NCBI RefSeq assembly: GCF_019793435.1
Contig: NZ_JAILYH010000026.1
Span: forward strand, 1 to 64,000
Reading direction: 5' to 3'
Source: Rhizobium redzepovicii
GTDB lineage: Bacteria > Pseudomonadota > Alphaproteobacteria > Rhizobiales > Rhizobiaceae
Length of the DNA stretch: 64,000 nucleotides
Below are positions 15,621 to 22,710 of this stretch, one piece after another. Positions within the stretch are counted from its first letter, which is position 1, and each line of letters opens with the position of its first letter. The position numbers and the translations under genes are program-made. The notes below the pieces were generated by a model. The model searched no databases. It saw only the letters and a program-made list of their open reading frames with translations, and was not told the DNA's origin.

Positions 15621-17974
15621 TGGGAGGCAGATCACTGAAAAGACCGGCAGGAATAGGCTTTCGGGCAAAGTTCATCCTGGTCGTAGGCGGAGCTGTCCTC
15701 TTCGACCTGCTGGTCAGCGGCGGGCTGGCGCTCTGGAACGTTCAGAGGCTGTCGCGCGACGCAACGCTCGAGGTCGGCCAGGGTCTCGAAGCGGCAAGCC
15801 AGGAGTACATCCGCACCTACGCGGATTCGACAGCGTCACAGGTGAGTTTGCTGCTGCGGCAGGTTCATAGCGACGTCAGTACGCTCGCCGGCGTGCTGCA
15901 GGCGCAGATCGACGATCCCGCGCGCAATTCCGACGTCGGCGCGGCCATCTCCCGCACATCTCCGGGCAGCGTCAGCCTTTCCTATGATCCGCAGGGGAAG
16001 TGGTCTCAGAACGCTCCGGGCTCGGTCTCGGTCGTGAGCGTCTGGGGTTACCTGCTCGGACAGGACCGGCAGCCAAGGCAGGACGTCGAGAGCGATATCC
16101 GCACGAGCGCGGTTCTGGATCTTGTTGCGCCGAGCCTGCTGCAGCACGGTGCTTCGAAGCTGCAGATGTATTACATCGGCTCGAAAGAACGGCCGATCTT
16201 CAGAACGGCGCCCTATACCGACCAGGCCCAGACTTTCGACCGCCTTTATCCCGGCCATAACGAGGCCAATTTCTGGGACTTCTTTTTCCCCGGACTTTAC
16301 GAATCCTGGCAGGGCTGGGCCAAGGATATGAAGACGCGGCCTGTCGCGGATGACATCACCCAGACAGCGCCCTATACCGACGCCATTACCGGCAAGCTGA
16401 TCGTCAGTTTCTTTCATCCCCTATGGACAGCCGACAGGCAGGATGTCGCCGGGACGGCCGGCGCCGACATCACGCTCGATCAGCTGGCGCAAACGGTTGA
16501 AAATGTCAAAGTCGCCCAATCGGGCTTCGGGTTTCTCGCCATGTCCGACGGCAATGTCGTCGCGATTAACAGCACGGGCGAAAAAACCCTCGGCCTGCGC
16601 TCCGCAAGCGGTGCGAGCGGAACCGGCGTGACCGGCCTGGAACGCTCGCTGAAGGGAAGCTCCCAGCCTGCAATCGCCAAACTGGCCCTCGACCGCGAAC
16701 AGGGCATCCAACACTTGCTGTTACAGCAGGACGGCAGCGAGGTCCCGTATATCGCCATCGTGAAGAAACTGCCTGCGACCAATCTCTGGGTCAGCGGCCC
16801 GGTTCGCCAAGAGGCAATGCTGCTTGGGGTGGTCGTGCCCGAGCGTGAAATCGACGCCTCGCTCTATGCGGCCCAGGCCAAGATTTCCGAGGCGACGAAC
16901 CGGATCGTGCTCTACCAAATTCTGGCGATCCTGATGTCCCTGCTGATCGTGACGATCGCGGTCTTTGCGGCATCGAAACGAATAACCAGCGGAATCAGCG
17001 CCCTGGCAGGTGCTGCCAAACGAATCCAGACGAAGGATTATTCGGTCAGGGTCGCCATTTCGAGCAAGGACGAAGTCGGTGAGGCCGGTGAAGCCTTCAA
17101 TCGCATGGCCGAAGAAATCAGCTATCACACCGAAAATCTCGAGCAGCTCGTCGAAGAGCGAACCGCTCAAATCGAAGATGCAAAGGAAGAGATTTCGACG
17201 CTGAACGCACAACTGCAGCGAGAAAACAGACGTCTTGGAACGGAGCTCGCCGTCGCCGAGAGAATCCAGCTGATGGTGCTTCCGCTGCATCAGGAGCTCG
17301 AGGACTTTCAGGCACTCGAGATCGCCGCCTATATGAGACCTGCGGAAGAGGTCGGCGGCGATTATTACGACGTCTTGAAGAACGGAAGCCGGTTGAAGAT
17401 CGGCATCGGCGACGTCACCGGACACGGGCTGGAAAGCGGCGTGTTGATGCTGATGGTTCAGTCTGTCGCCCGCGCCCTGCAGGAAGCCGGAAACACCGAT
17501 GCCGTCGAATTCTTGACAAATCTGAACAGCGCCCTGTTCAAAAATATCGTCAGGACGAAAATCGATAAGCACCTCACTTTGGCGTTTCTTGACTACGACG
17601 GAAAAGAGATGATCCTGTCGGGGCAACACGAGGAAGTTATCGTCGTCAGGGCAAACGGCGAGGTCGAACGCATAGACACCATGGATCTGGGCATACCGAT
17701 CGGGCTGGAGGCGGATATCTCCGCCTTCATCAAAACCCGTGAAATCGCGTTCGAAAAGGGGGATCTCATACTCTTGCATACCGATGGCGTCACGGAAGCC
17801 GAAAACGACGCCGGAGAATTGTTCGGCATGGACCGGCTGTGCTGCGAAGCCGTACGCCTCAGGAATTTGAGCGCTGAGAAAGTCGTTTCCGAAATTGTGG
17901 CGACACTCATGCTCTTTATCGGATCGCAGAAAATCTACGACGACATCACGCTTCTCGCAGTACGGCATAGGTGA
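15620..17974 (+). CDS. Cache-HAMP-PP2C (SpoIIE-type) membrane phosphatase, SiaA-like
   Basis: A 784-residue membrane receptor phosphatase. TM1 lies at about 20-42 (FILVVGGAVLFDLLVSGGLA), a periplasmic double-Cache sensor at about 45-425, TM2 at about 430-455, HAMP at 455-505 and a coiled coil at 505-550 (ENLEQLVEERTAQIEDAKEE). A PP2C/SpoIIE domain follows from 550 to the end, with VGGDYYDV, IGDVTGHG and HTDGVTEAEN carrying the metal-binding Asp residues. The start is the ATG at 15620 overlapping the TGA of the previous gene; a GTG at 15617 is the alternative. In SiaA and RsbU-type systems this enzyme dephosphorylates a STAS protein in response to an external signal. The adjacent NSSG-type STAS protein is the likely substrate. 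Confidence 0.9.
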   Translation: MGGRSLKRPAGIGFRAKFILVVGGAVLFDLLVSGGLALWNVQRLSRDATLEVGQGLEAASQEYIRTYADSTASQVSLLLRQVHSDVSTLAGVLQAQIDDPARNSDVGAAISRTSPGSVSLSYDPQGKWSQNAPGSVSVVSVWGYLLGQDRQPRQDVESDIRTSAVLDLVAPSLLQHGASKLQMYYIGSKERPIFRTAPYTDQAQTFDRLYPGHNEANFWDFFFPGLYESWQGWAKDMKTRPVADDITQTAPYTDAITGKLIVSFFHPLWTADRQDVAGTAGADITLDQLAQTVENVKVAQSGFGFLAMSDGNVVAINSTGEKTLGLRSASGASGTGVTGLERSLKGSSQPAIAKLALDREQGIQHLLLQQDGSEVPYIAIVKKLPATNLWVSGPVRQEAMLLGVVVPEREIDASLYAAQAKISEATNRIVLYQILAILMSLLIVTIAVFAASKRITSGISALAGAAKRIQTKDYSVRVAISSKDEVGEAGEAFNRMAEEISYHTENLEQLVEERTAQIEDAKEEISTLNAQLQRENRRLGTELAVAERIQLMVLPLHQELEDFQALEIAAYMRPAEEVGGDYYDVLKNGSRLKIGIGDVTGHGLESGVLMLMVQSVARALQEAGNTDAVEFLTNLNSALFKNIVRTKIDKHLTLAFLDYDGKEMILSGQHEEVIVVRANGEVERIDTMDLGIPIGLEADISAFIKTREIAFEKGDLILLHTDGVTEAENDAGELFGMDRLCCEAVRLRNLSAEKVVSEIVATLMLFIGSQKIYDDITLLAVRHR

Positions 17975-17977
17975 GTC

Positions 17978-18538
17978 ATGGCGCCAACGGTATACGGCAT
18001 CGAATCTCTGACTGACATAAGCCTGGATTCGGGCACGCGCCTCACCTTGACCGATGGACCGCTTCAGCTTGGATGGAAGCACTCGGGCATGACGGCCGAC
18101 TTCATCGCTGAGGTCATGGCCCTGCCCTTTTCACGTTCAAGAAAGGACTACATGCAGGCGCATCATGACATCGGCTATCTCAGCAACGAGCTGATCGAAA
18201 ACGCCGTCAAGTTTCGACAGCCGGGTGAGATCCTCATTGAAGCCGGCATATCCGAGGGGAGCTTTTTGATACGGGTAAAGAACACCATCGACGGCGCGAC
18301 AGCCTCACGCTTTCAGCAACTGCTGCGCCGCCTGCAATCGAAGGATCCTGGGGAACTTCTTCTTGAGCAAATCGAAACCAACGCCATATCGTCTGCAAGC
18401 GGTTCCGGCTTGGGCTTGCTGACCCTTTTGAGCGATTACGACGCAAAAATGGCATGGGCATTCGAAGAGAATAATAATGAGCGTATTATCCTGACGACGA
18501 CTGCAGCCGTGGCAATGCCGCCCTCCTCCAATCCGTGA
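17978..18538 (+). CDS. Histidine-kinase-like ATPase, SiaB/anti-sigma-type STAS kinase
   Basis: A 186-residue HATPase-fold protein. The N-box is intact: SNELIENAVKF (E71, N75). The glycine box GSGLGLLTLL at 141-150 is also present. Unlike a histidine kinase it has no dimerisation/His domain, so it should phosphorylate a partner on Ser/Thr, as SpoIIAB, RsbW and SiaB do. It starts three bases after the phosphatase stop and is followed seven bases later by a STAS protein, its probable substrate. It pairs functionally with the phosphatase as the opposing activity. A shorter degenerate relative lies earlier in the operon. Confidence 0.8.
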   Translation: MAPTVYGIESLTDISLDSGTRLTLTDGPLQLGWKHSGMTADFIAEVMALPFSRSRKDYMQAHHDIGYLSNELIENAVKFRQPGEILIEAGISEGSFLIRVKNTIDGATASRFQQLLRRLQSKDPGELLLEQIETNAISSASGSGLGLLTLLSDYDAKMAWAFEENNNERIILTTTAAVAMPPSSNP

Positions 18539-18545
18539 GCGAAGA

Positions 18546-18884
18546 ATGGAAATCAGCGACGAAAACTTCCGTGTATGGGCGGAACAGAACGAAGTCTATT
18601 TCGACGGCGTCTTCCGGCTGGCCGGACCGGACGCCTATGCACCGATCTATTCATTGATCTCCGGCCTGCTCCACGACGGACACAAACAGGTGACGTTCAA
18701 CCTGACCGGTCTCGAGTTCCTCAATTCCTCCGGCATAAATCTCCTGGCCAAGTTGACCATCGAGGCCAGAAAGATGGGCGACCTGCTGCTCATCGTCAAA
18801 GGCACGCATCAATATCCCTGGCAAGCCAAATCCCTCCCGAACCTCAAGAAGCTGCACCCGCTGCTTGATTTGCGGTTGGCGTGA
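18546..18884 (+). CDS. STAS-domain anti-sigma-antagonist-like protein
   Basis: A 112-residue single STAS-like domain. The phospho-acceptor loop reads GLEFLNSSGINLLAKL with NSSG at 60-63, equivalent to the DSSG of SpoIIAA/RsbV, so Ser61 or Ser62 is the expected phosphorylation site. The C-terminal WQAKSLPNLKKLHPLLDL helix is typical of the SiaC/slr1659-like group rather than of classical SpoIIAA. It is the last gene of the operon, seven bases after the kinase. Its dephosphorylated form probably binds a downstream target, by analogy with SiaC, which activates a cyclase; here the GGDEF-EAL protein is a candidate. Confidence 0.82.
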   Translation: MEISDENFRVWAEQNEVYFDGVFRLAGPDAYAPIYSLISGLLHDGHKQVTFNLTGLEFLNSSGINLLAKLTIEARKMGDLLLIVKGTHQYPWQAKSLPNLKKLHPLLDLRLA

Positions 18885-18922
18885 TTTGGGGCGTCCGTGC
18901 TTCAAGGCATTCATGTCTCCAC

Positions 18923-19058
18923 CCCTATTCCTGTGCTCGTCACAGAAATCCAGCCACGGCGCGTCCGCGCCGTGAATGAACCAAATCGCGCGGAAAAAGT
19001 CTTTCACGCCCAAGGACTTGGGCGCACGGGATTCCTGTGACAAGCACAGGAATGAGGG
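18923..19058. repeat. RIME-like inverted repeat pair after the signalling operon
   Basis: The left part contains ATTCCTGTGCTCGTCACAG and CCACGGCGCGTCCGCGCCGTG. The right part contains ATTCCTGTGACAAGCACAGG, which is itself nearly palindromic. The same blocks recur at 43696-43790. The surrounding 18885-19554 gap (670 bases) has no supportable gene. A minus-strand stretch near 19120-19205 (DVPAAIIAANLVESMREG) looks like a decayed protein fragment I cannot name. Confidence 0.55.
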
Positions 19059-19231
19059 AGCACGGCTGGCGTCCACGCGCCCAATCCTCCGCTCACATGG
19101 TGTAGCACACACCCTGTTCCTGCTCGCCCCTCCCGCATCGACTCCACCAGATTGGCCGCGATGATGGCCGCCGGCACGTCGGCGGTCAGAACCGACTCTG
19201 CGCCGTGAATAGATGTTTGTGCCCGCCCTCC

Positions 19232-19308
19232 CTCCGTCGTGCTTGGCCTTGAGCCGAGCATCCACCGCATCGTGGCGTGGGTCCTCGGCTCAAGGCCGAG
19301 GAAGACGG
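19232..19308. repeat. RIME-like palindromic repeat
   Basis: CCGTCGTGCTTGGCCTTGAG at the left pairs with CTCAAGGCCGAGGAAGACGG at the right around a GCATCCACCGC...GGCGTGGGTCC inner stem. It has the same general plan as the elements at 36491-36722. Confidence 0.55.
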
Positions 19309-19425
19309 AGAGTGGGCTGGTTTTCCAGCCAAACTTGGGGGCTTACAAGCCGCTGGGTCTCGGCTGTTTCATCGGGCCGGCACACCTTTCCACCCTCACC
19401 AAGTCAGCTAAGCCGGCGTTTCCTC

Positions 19426-19496
19426 TAAGACCATAGCCGTGGGCCGGGACCAGACCTCAGTCCGATGTGCAGAATGCGATCGCGGTTTAATCTTTC
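19426..19496 (+). repeat. Imperfect 70-base direct repeat, copy A
   Basis: The segment TAAGACCATAGCC...GACCTCAGTCCGATGTGCA...ATCTTTCA is repeated in the same orientation at 21761-21832 with roughly three quarters of bases identical. Copy A precedes the Gly-rich secreted protein gene and may carry its promoter region. Confidence 0.5.
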
Positions 19497-19554
19497 ACAA
19501 CTGCTTACGTCGTGAAACTGCACGGCGCCTATTGATCTGATCCGGAGGAAAACG

Positions 19555-20193
19555 ATGCGGATAGCAACCTTAGCGTCTCTGGCTGTGCTCTCGCTGGCTC
19601 TTGCCGCAGGCCCGGTCACGATTGCCGGTATTGATATGGCCGCGCTAGCGAAGGACGGCGGCAATGGTGGTGGCAACGGCGGCGGTAACGGCGGCGGCAA
19701 TGGCGGCGGTCATGGAAGCAGCGGCAGCCACGGCAGCGACAACCAGGGCAGAGGTTCAGCCAATAGCGGCTCCAAATCGACAGGCTTGAAAGGCAAATCG
19801 TCGGAAGCGGAAGGCAAGTCCAAGTCGGCAAAAACAGACAGGGTCATAAAAGAGAAAAACCTTTCGGCGCAGCTTGCGGGCCTGAACTCCTTGAAGCGGA
19901 ATTACAGGGCGTTGATGCATACCTCGGACCCACGCATGACGGCCATCTCGGCCTATGCCGTGGCTTATGCCCAGTATGAAATCGACAACGGAATCGAGCC
20001 CACAGCCACCGATCCTCTGCTTGGGGACGCGGCGCTGGAGGATGCATTGGCTTCCGCAACGAAATCCGGTCAGGTGAGCCCGGCGGTCCTGGCTGAAGCG
20101 AAGACCATTCTGGGCGTGGGCGATGCGGACGGTAAGATCGATCAAATCCGCACCTCGCTGGAAAACGCCGCGCCGGCGACGTCAGACGAATAG
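19555..20193 (+). CDS. Secreted Gly-rich hypothetical protein
   Basis: A 212-residue exported protein. The signal peptide MRIATLASLAVLSLALAAGP is followed by a low-complexity linker of GGGN repeats (about residues 35-53) and a Ser/Gly/Lys-rich stretch. A helical domain (KNLSAQLAGLNSLKRNYRAL, MTAISAYAVAYAQYEI) occupies the second half and ends with an acidic tail. The start at 19555 has CGGAGGAAAACG upstream. It is monocistronic and closed by a strong terminator at 20251. Proteins with this layout are common and uncharacterised in rhizobia. No enzyme motif is visible. Confidence 0.75.
   Translation: MRIATLASLAVLSLALAAGPVTIAGIDMAALAKDGGNGGGNGGGNGGGNGGGHGSSGSHGSDNQGRGSANSGSKSTGLKGKSSEAEGKSKSAKTDRVIKEKNLSAQLAGLNSLKRNYRALMHTSDPRMTAISAYAVAYAQYEIDNGIEPTATDPLLGDAALEDALASATKSGQVSPAVLAEAKTILGVGDADGKIDQIRTSLENAAPATSDE
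19656..19710 (+). repeat. 12-base tandem repeats encoding GGGN
   Basis: Four to five imperfect copies of GGCGGCAACGGC inside the Gly-rich secreted protein gene, a likely site of length variation. Confidence 0.7.
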
Positions 20194-20250
20194 CCACCAG
20201 TGGGTTGCGTGAGGTGCGCAGCTAATCGGTTATGTTGCGCACCAGACTAT

Positions 20251-20297
20251 GAGAGCATTTCCGTCTTTGTTTGAGTAACGGAATGCTCTCTTTTTTT
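20251..20297 (+). terminator. Rho-independent terminator
   Basis: GAGAGCATTTCCGT pairs with ACGGAATGCTCTC (one bulge) around CTTTGTTTGAGTA and is followed by seven T residues. It lies 58 bases after the stop of the Gly-rich secreted protein gene. Confidence 0.85.
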
Positions 20298-20713
20298 GAG
20301 CAAATTCGGGGCGCGAACGTGCTCTGAGAGATCGGCAGGGATGCCCCTCATCCACCTGCCGACACCGATCGGAGTCGAGCCACCGGCCTCGATTCCGGTC
20401 GGATTAGGGTAACGGGCAGCGACCTGACGCACCGTTCGGTGCACAGGCGGGGTGGCGCCTCAAGCCGCCTTGCTCGACGGAGACTTCCGCTACGACGATT
20501 GTCGTATCGCGGCCATAGGCGCGGAAAAACTGGCGGGCCTGGCTGAACCTGCTGCGCGGCGATCGCCACCTGAAAACCTCGCGATAGTCTTCCCTGAACC
20601 GTAAGCGCTGTCTCGCTCCCACCTTGAAGCTTCTGCCGTTTCGAAGCCTGCCGTCGTGAAGGTGCGACGGCGCTTCGCCGCAACATAGGGCGTTCCGACA
20701 AGGTCGATCAGCG
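20298..20713. other. Gene-free remnant stretch
   Basis: About 415 bases between the terminator and the Imm26-like gene. Minus-strand frames switch between protein-like pieces (INAAPKIALIDLVGTPYVAA near 20740-20680; ARQFFRAYGRDTTIVVAEVS near 20535-20475) with no continuous frame. It looks like a decayed gene of unknown family, downstream of Imm26 in transcription order. Confidence 0.35.
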
Positions 20714-21178
20714 CTATTTTCGGGGCCGCATTGATGCCCACCACTTGTTCGAGATGCCGTTCAGATGATCACGAAGCCTGTCTTCGACATGCTCAGGGCT
20801 CCAAACAGCAGCGCATTCTAGGCAGTCCGCCTCTTCAAAGCTGAGCGGAGAGTCGGCATTCGCGATGGCATCATACGCTGAAATTCTGCCCGAAATCCGG
20901 TCCTGCTTGAAAAACACCGCGCCGTCCAACGCGGACACCGTGGGTGGATCAACCTTTCCAACGATGGGCCATCGCCCGGACTTCGCAGCGCTGTCCATCA
21001 CCCATAGCTTGAAGAGAACCGCTCGATCTCGCACGTCTTGAACCGGCTCTTCACGTTCGGTAACACCGTCGAGGAAAGCGAACAGCGGATGTGTTAGGGC
21101 GACGGCGTGAAATTGCTTTCCGTTTCCAATGTCGATCCTAACGATATCGCCTCGCTTCTGCTTTCTGCCTCTGACCAT
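20714..21178 (-). CDS. Immunity 26/phosphotriesterase HocA family protein
   Basis: A 154-residue protein of the Imm26/HocA family. It opens with a basic stretch and RGDIVRIDIGNGKQFHAVAL, then ...LFAFLD, FKLWVM, SGRWPIVG, FFKQDRISGRISAY and ECAAVWSPEHVEDRLRDH. These are the hallmarks of single-domain immunity proteins in bacterial polymorphic-toxin loci. No toxin gene is recognisable beside it. The start is the ATG at 21178, which abuts an IS66 remnant. GC and codon use are lower than in the core genes, consistent with transfer. It may be an orphan immunity gene left after loss of its toxin. Confidence 0.7.
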   Translation of the reverse strand: MVRGRKQKRGDIVRIDIGNGKQFHAVALTHPLFAFLDGVTEREEPVQDVRDRAVLFKLWVMDSAAKSGRWPIVGKVDPPTVSALDGAVFFKQDRISGRISAYDAIANADSPLSFEEADCLECAAVWSPEHVEDRLRDHLNGISNKWWASMRPRK

Positions 21179-21179
21179 C

Positions 21180-21760
21180 GCGCCCTCGCTGTTCCAGCGG
21201 CACGTTTAGCCGGTCCCGAGAAGTCCGCAAAGGGCCGACGAAAGCCTTTGGCACATCCAGCGACGCGGGCACGATGCTGAGTGAGCCAGGTTCGCATGTC
21301 CGCAATCAACGAAGCTGATCGTTCCTGCCGCCCGGCGAAGCGAGCTTCTGGGGAAAGATCAACGTAACTCAGCCTCAATGCGATAGAGTTCGCCGATTTG
21401 CTTCATGCCTTCCTCTGCAATCGGCGCTTTGCCAATACGAGTGATCTCGACCAGCTTGCGCCCAACAATAGGCTAGCCGGATGTCAGGGCCGACGCGGTC
21501 GGGTGCGATCAGCCGACTATATCCGGCATACCCATCGACCTGGAGGACCCGTGCCCCGGTTCTCGATCCCGGTTTCTCGCAAGACGAAGACTGGATACTT
21601 CTGGGCGCTGGCGCGGGATGATCGCCCTTGGGGCGGCAGCGGTCCGCCAGGCGTCGCGTGCCCCCACCCGGTGTCGCTTTTACCTATGCTCCCGGCCGTG
21701 GCGGGCAGCATGCCGAGCGGATATTGCAAGGGTTCACGGGCGAGGAGCGGCCGCGTAGCC
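21180..21760. mobile_element. IS66-family transposase (TnpC) remnant with internal inversion
   Basis: From about 21550 down to 21180 the minus strand encodes, across frameshifts, VLQVDGYAGYSRLIAPDRVG, RLAYCWAQA, KLVEITRIGKAPIAEEG, GELYRIEAELR and RQERSASLIADMRTWLTQHR, consecutive parts of the IS66 TnpC core. The part that should come immediately before (KTKTGYFWALARDDRPWGGS, then TYAPGRGGQHAERILQGF) lies on the plus strand at about 21555-21755, so an internal segment has been inverted. No full frame, tnpA/tnpB or terminal repeats are visible. The element is dead. Confidence 0.75.
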
Positions 21761-21832
21761 TAGGACCATAGCCGAGGCCGCGAACCCGACCTCAGCCCGA
21801 TGTGCAATGCGCGACAGCAATCTATCTTTCAT
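21761..21832 (+). repeat. Imperfect 70-base direct repeat, copy B
   Basis: Copy of the sequence at 19426-19496 (TAGGACCATAGCC...GACCTCAGCCCGATGTGCA...ATCTATCTTTCA), placed directly after the inverted IS66 piece. The two copies bracket a 2.3-kb block containing the Gly-rich protein, the Imm26-like gene and the IS66 remnant. Confidence 0.5.
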
Positions 21833-21914
21833 CAGGTTAAAATGGCATGCACATTGGGCGCCAAGACAGCCGCCGACCAAGATCTCACATGTCGCCAAGA
21901 TTATCTGAAATCGC

Positions 21915-22679
21915 TTAAAGAGACCGGCCGAGAGTTCGCATCTCGGCAAACACGTGAAAGAATTGCTCTCTCATGCTGTCAAAGCTGGACGGTAAATCGT
22001 CACCGACCCTTGCCTCAAACTGATAGTCATCGGACGTATCCCTGGTGTGTCGCGTGAGCGAGCCCGAGATTTTCCTTCCACCGCTTTTGGCAGTGTAACT
22101 GCTTGACTGTTTATCGTCTGGGCTCGTGAAACGGTTCTTGATGAACTCACATTGAAGTCCGATGAGTGCTGCCGGCACGAATTTTCGTCCCAAGAAAATT
22201 GCGACCTCGCTTCCGGCGACGGTCTGAATGAGCACCTCGTTGCTGCTTGGATGGACAAATATCTTGTATTCGAGACGCGGGGGCAGTGCGTTCATAGGTT
22301 CCGCCCATGCTCCGTAAACGGAGCGTATCCGTTTAAGACGTCGCATCCGGGATTCCCGGTCGTAGCCTGGAATTTCGTGCTCGTAGAAGCCAGCATTGAA
22401 ACGATGAACCGCCCTGGTGAACTCGATCCTATCGGCAAGGTCCGGGCTTCGCGTCTGCTGCCAACCATCGAACTTAAGATGGTTCGCGGCCGTACCTAGC
22501 GCGGACAACAAGATCTCCATTGCGCTTTCGAAGACCTTTATCTCAGGTTCCGAGAGACCGTTATAGTCGGGGCGCTCGACAGAGGCCGGCCGATATCGCA
22601 GCACCGGTTCGAACGGCTTTCGATGCCTTTCCAGCTCACTCAAGCGCTGCAACAGCCTGTAGCCTTCTTGCCTATCCAT
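21915..22679 (-). CDS. Hypothetical protein (254 aa)
   Basis: A soluble protein of 254 residues with no family I recognise. It starts MDRQEGYRLLQRLSELERHR with GGAGG five bases upstream of the ATG at 22679; a GTG at 22685 is the alternative. The first third is helical and charged. The middle (RLEYKIFVHPSSNEVLIQTV, SEVAIFLGRKFVPAALIGLQ) looks like beta-rich core. The end contains DDYQFEARVGDDLPSSFDSM. There is no signal peptide, membrane segment or cysteine cluster. Codon use is less GC-rich than in core genes, and it sits among remnants, suggesting acquired DNA. It is 31 bases downstream of the large GGDEF-EAL gene and may be cotranscribed with it. Confidence 0.6.
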   Translation of the reverse strand: MDRQEGYRLLQRLSELERHRKPFEPVLRYRPASVERPDYNGLSEPEIKVFESAMEILLSALGTAANHLKFDGWQQTRSPDLADRIEFTRAVHRFNAGFYEHEIPGYDRESRMRRLKRIRSVYGAWAEPMNALPPRLEYKIFVHPSSNEVLIQTVAGSEVAIFLGRKFVPAALIGLQCEFIKNRFTSPDDKQSSSYTAKSGGRKISGSLTRHTRDTSDDYQFEARVGDDLPSSFDSMREQFFHVFAEMRTLGRSL

Positions 22680-22710
22680 CGGCACCTCCGCCTTTTATAG
22701 AACCCTTCGG

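Noticed and set aside
21800..22057. 85-codon plus frame after the IS66 remnant
   Set aside because: No ribosome site, Cys/His/Arg-rich shadow composition, and it overlaps the 3' end of the 254-aa minus-strand gene.
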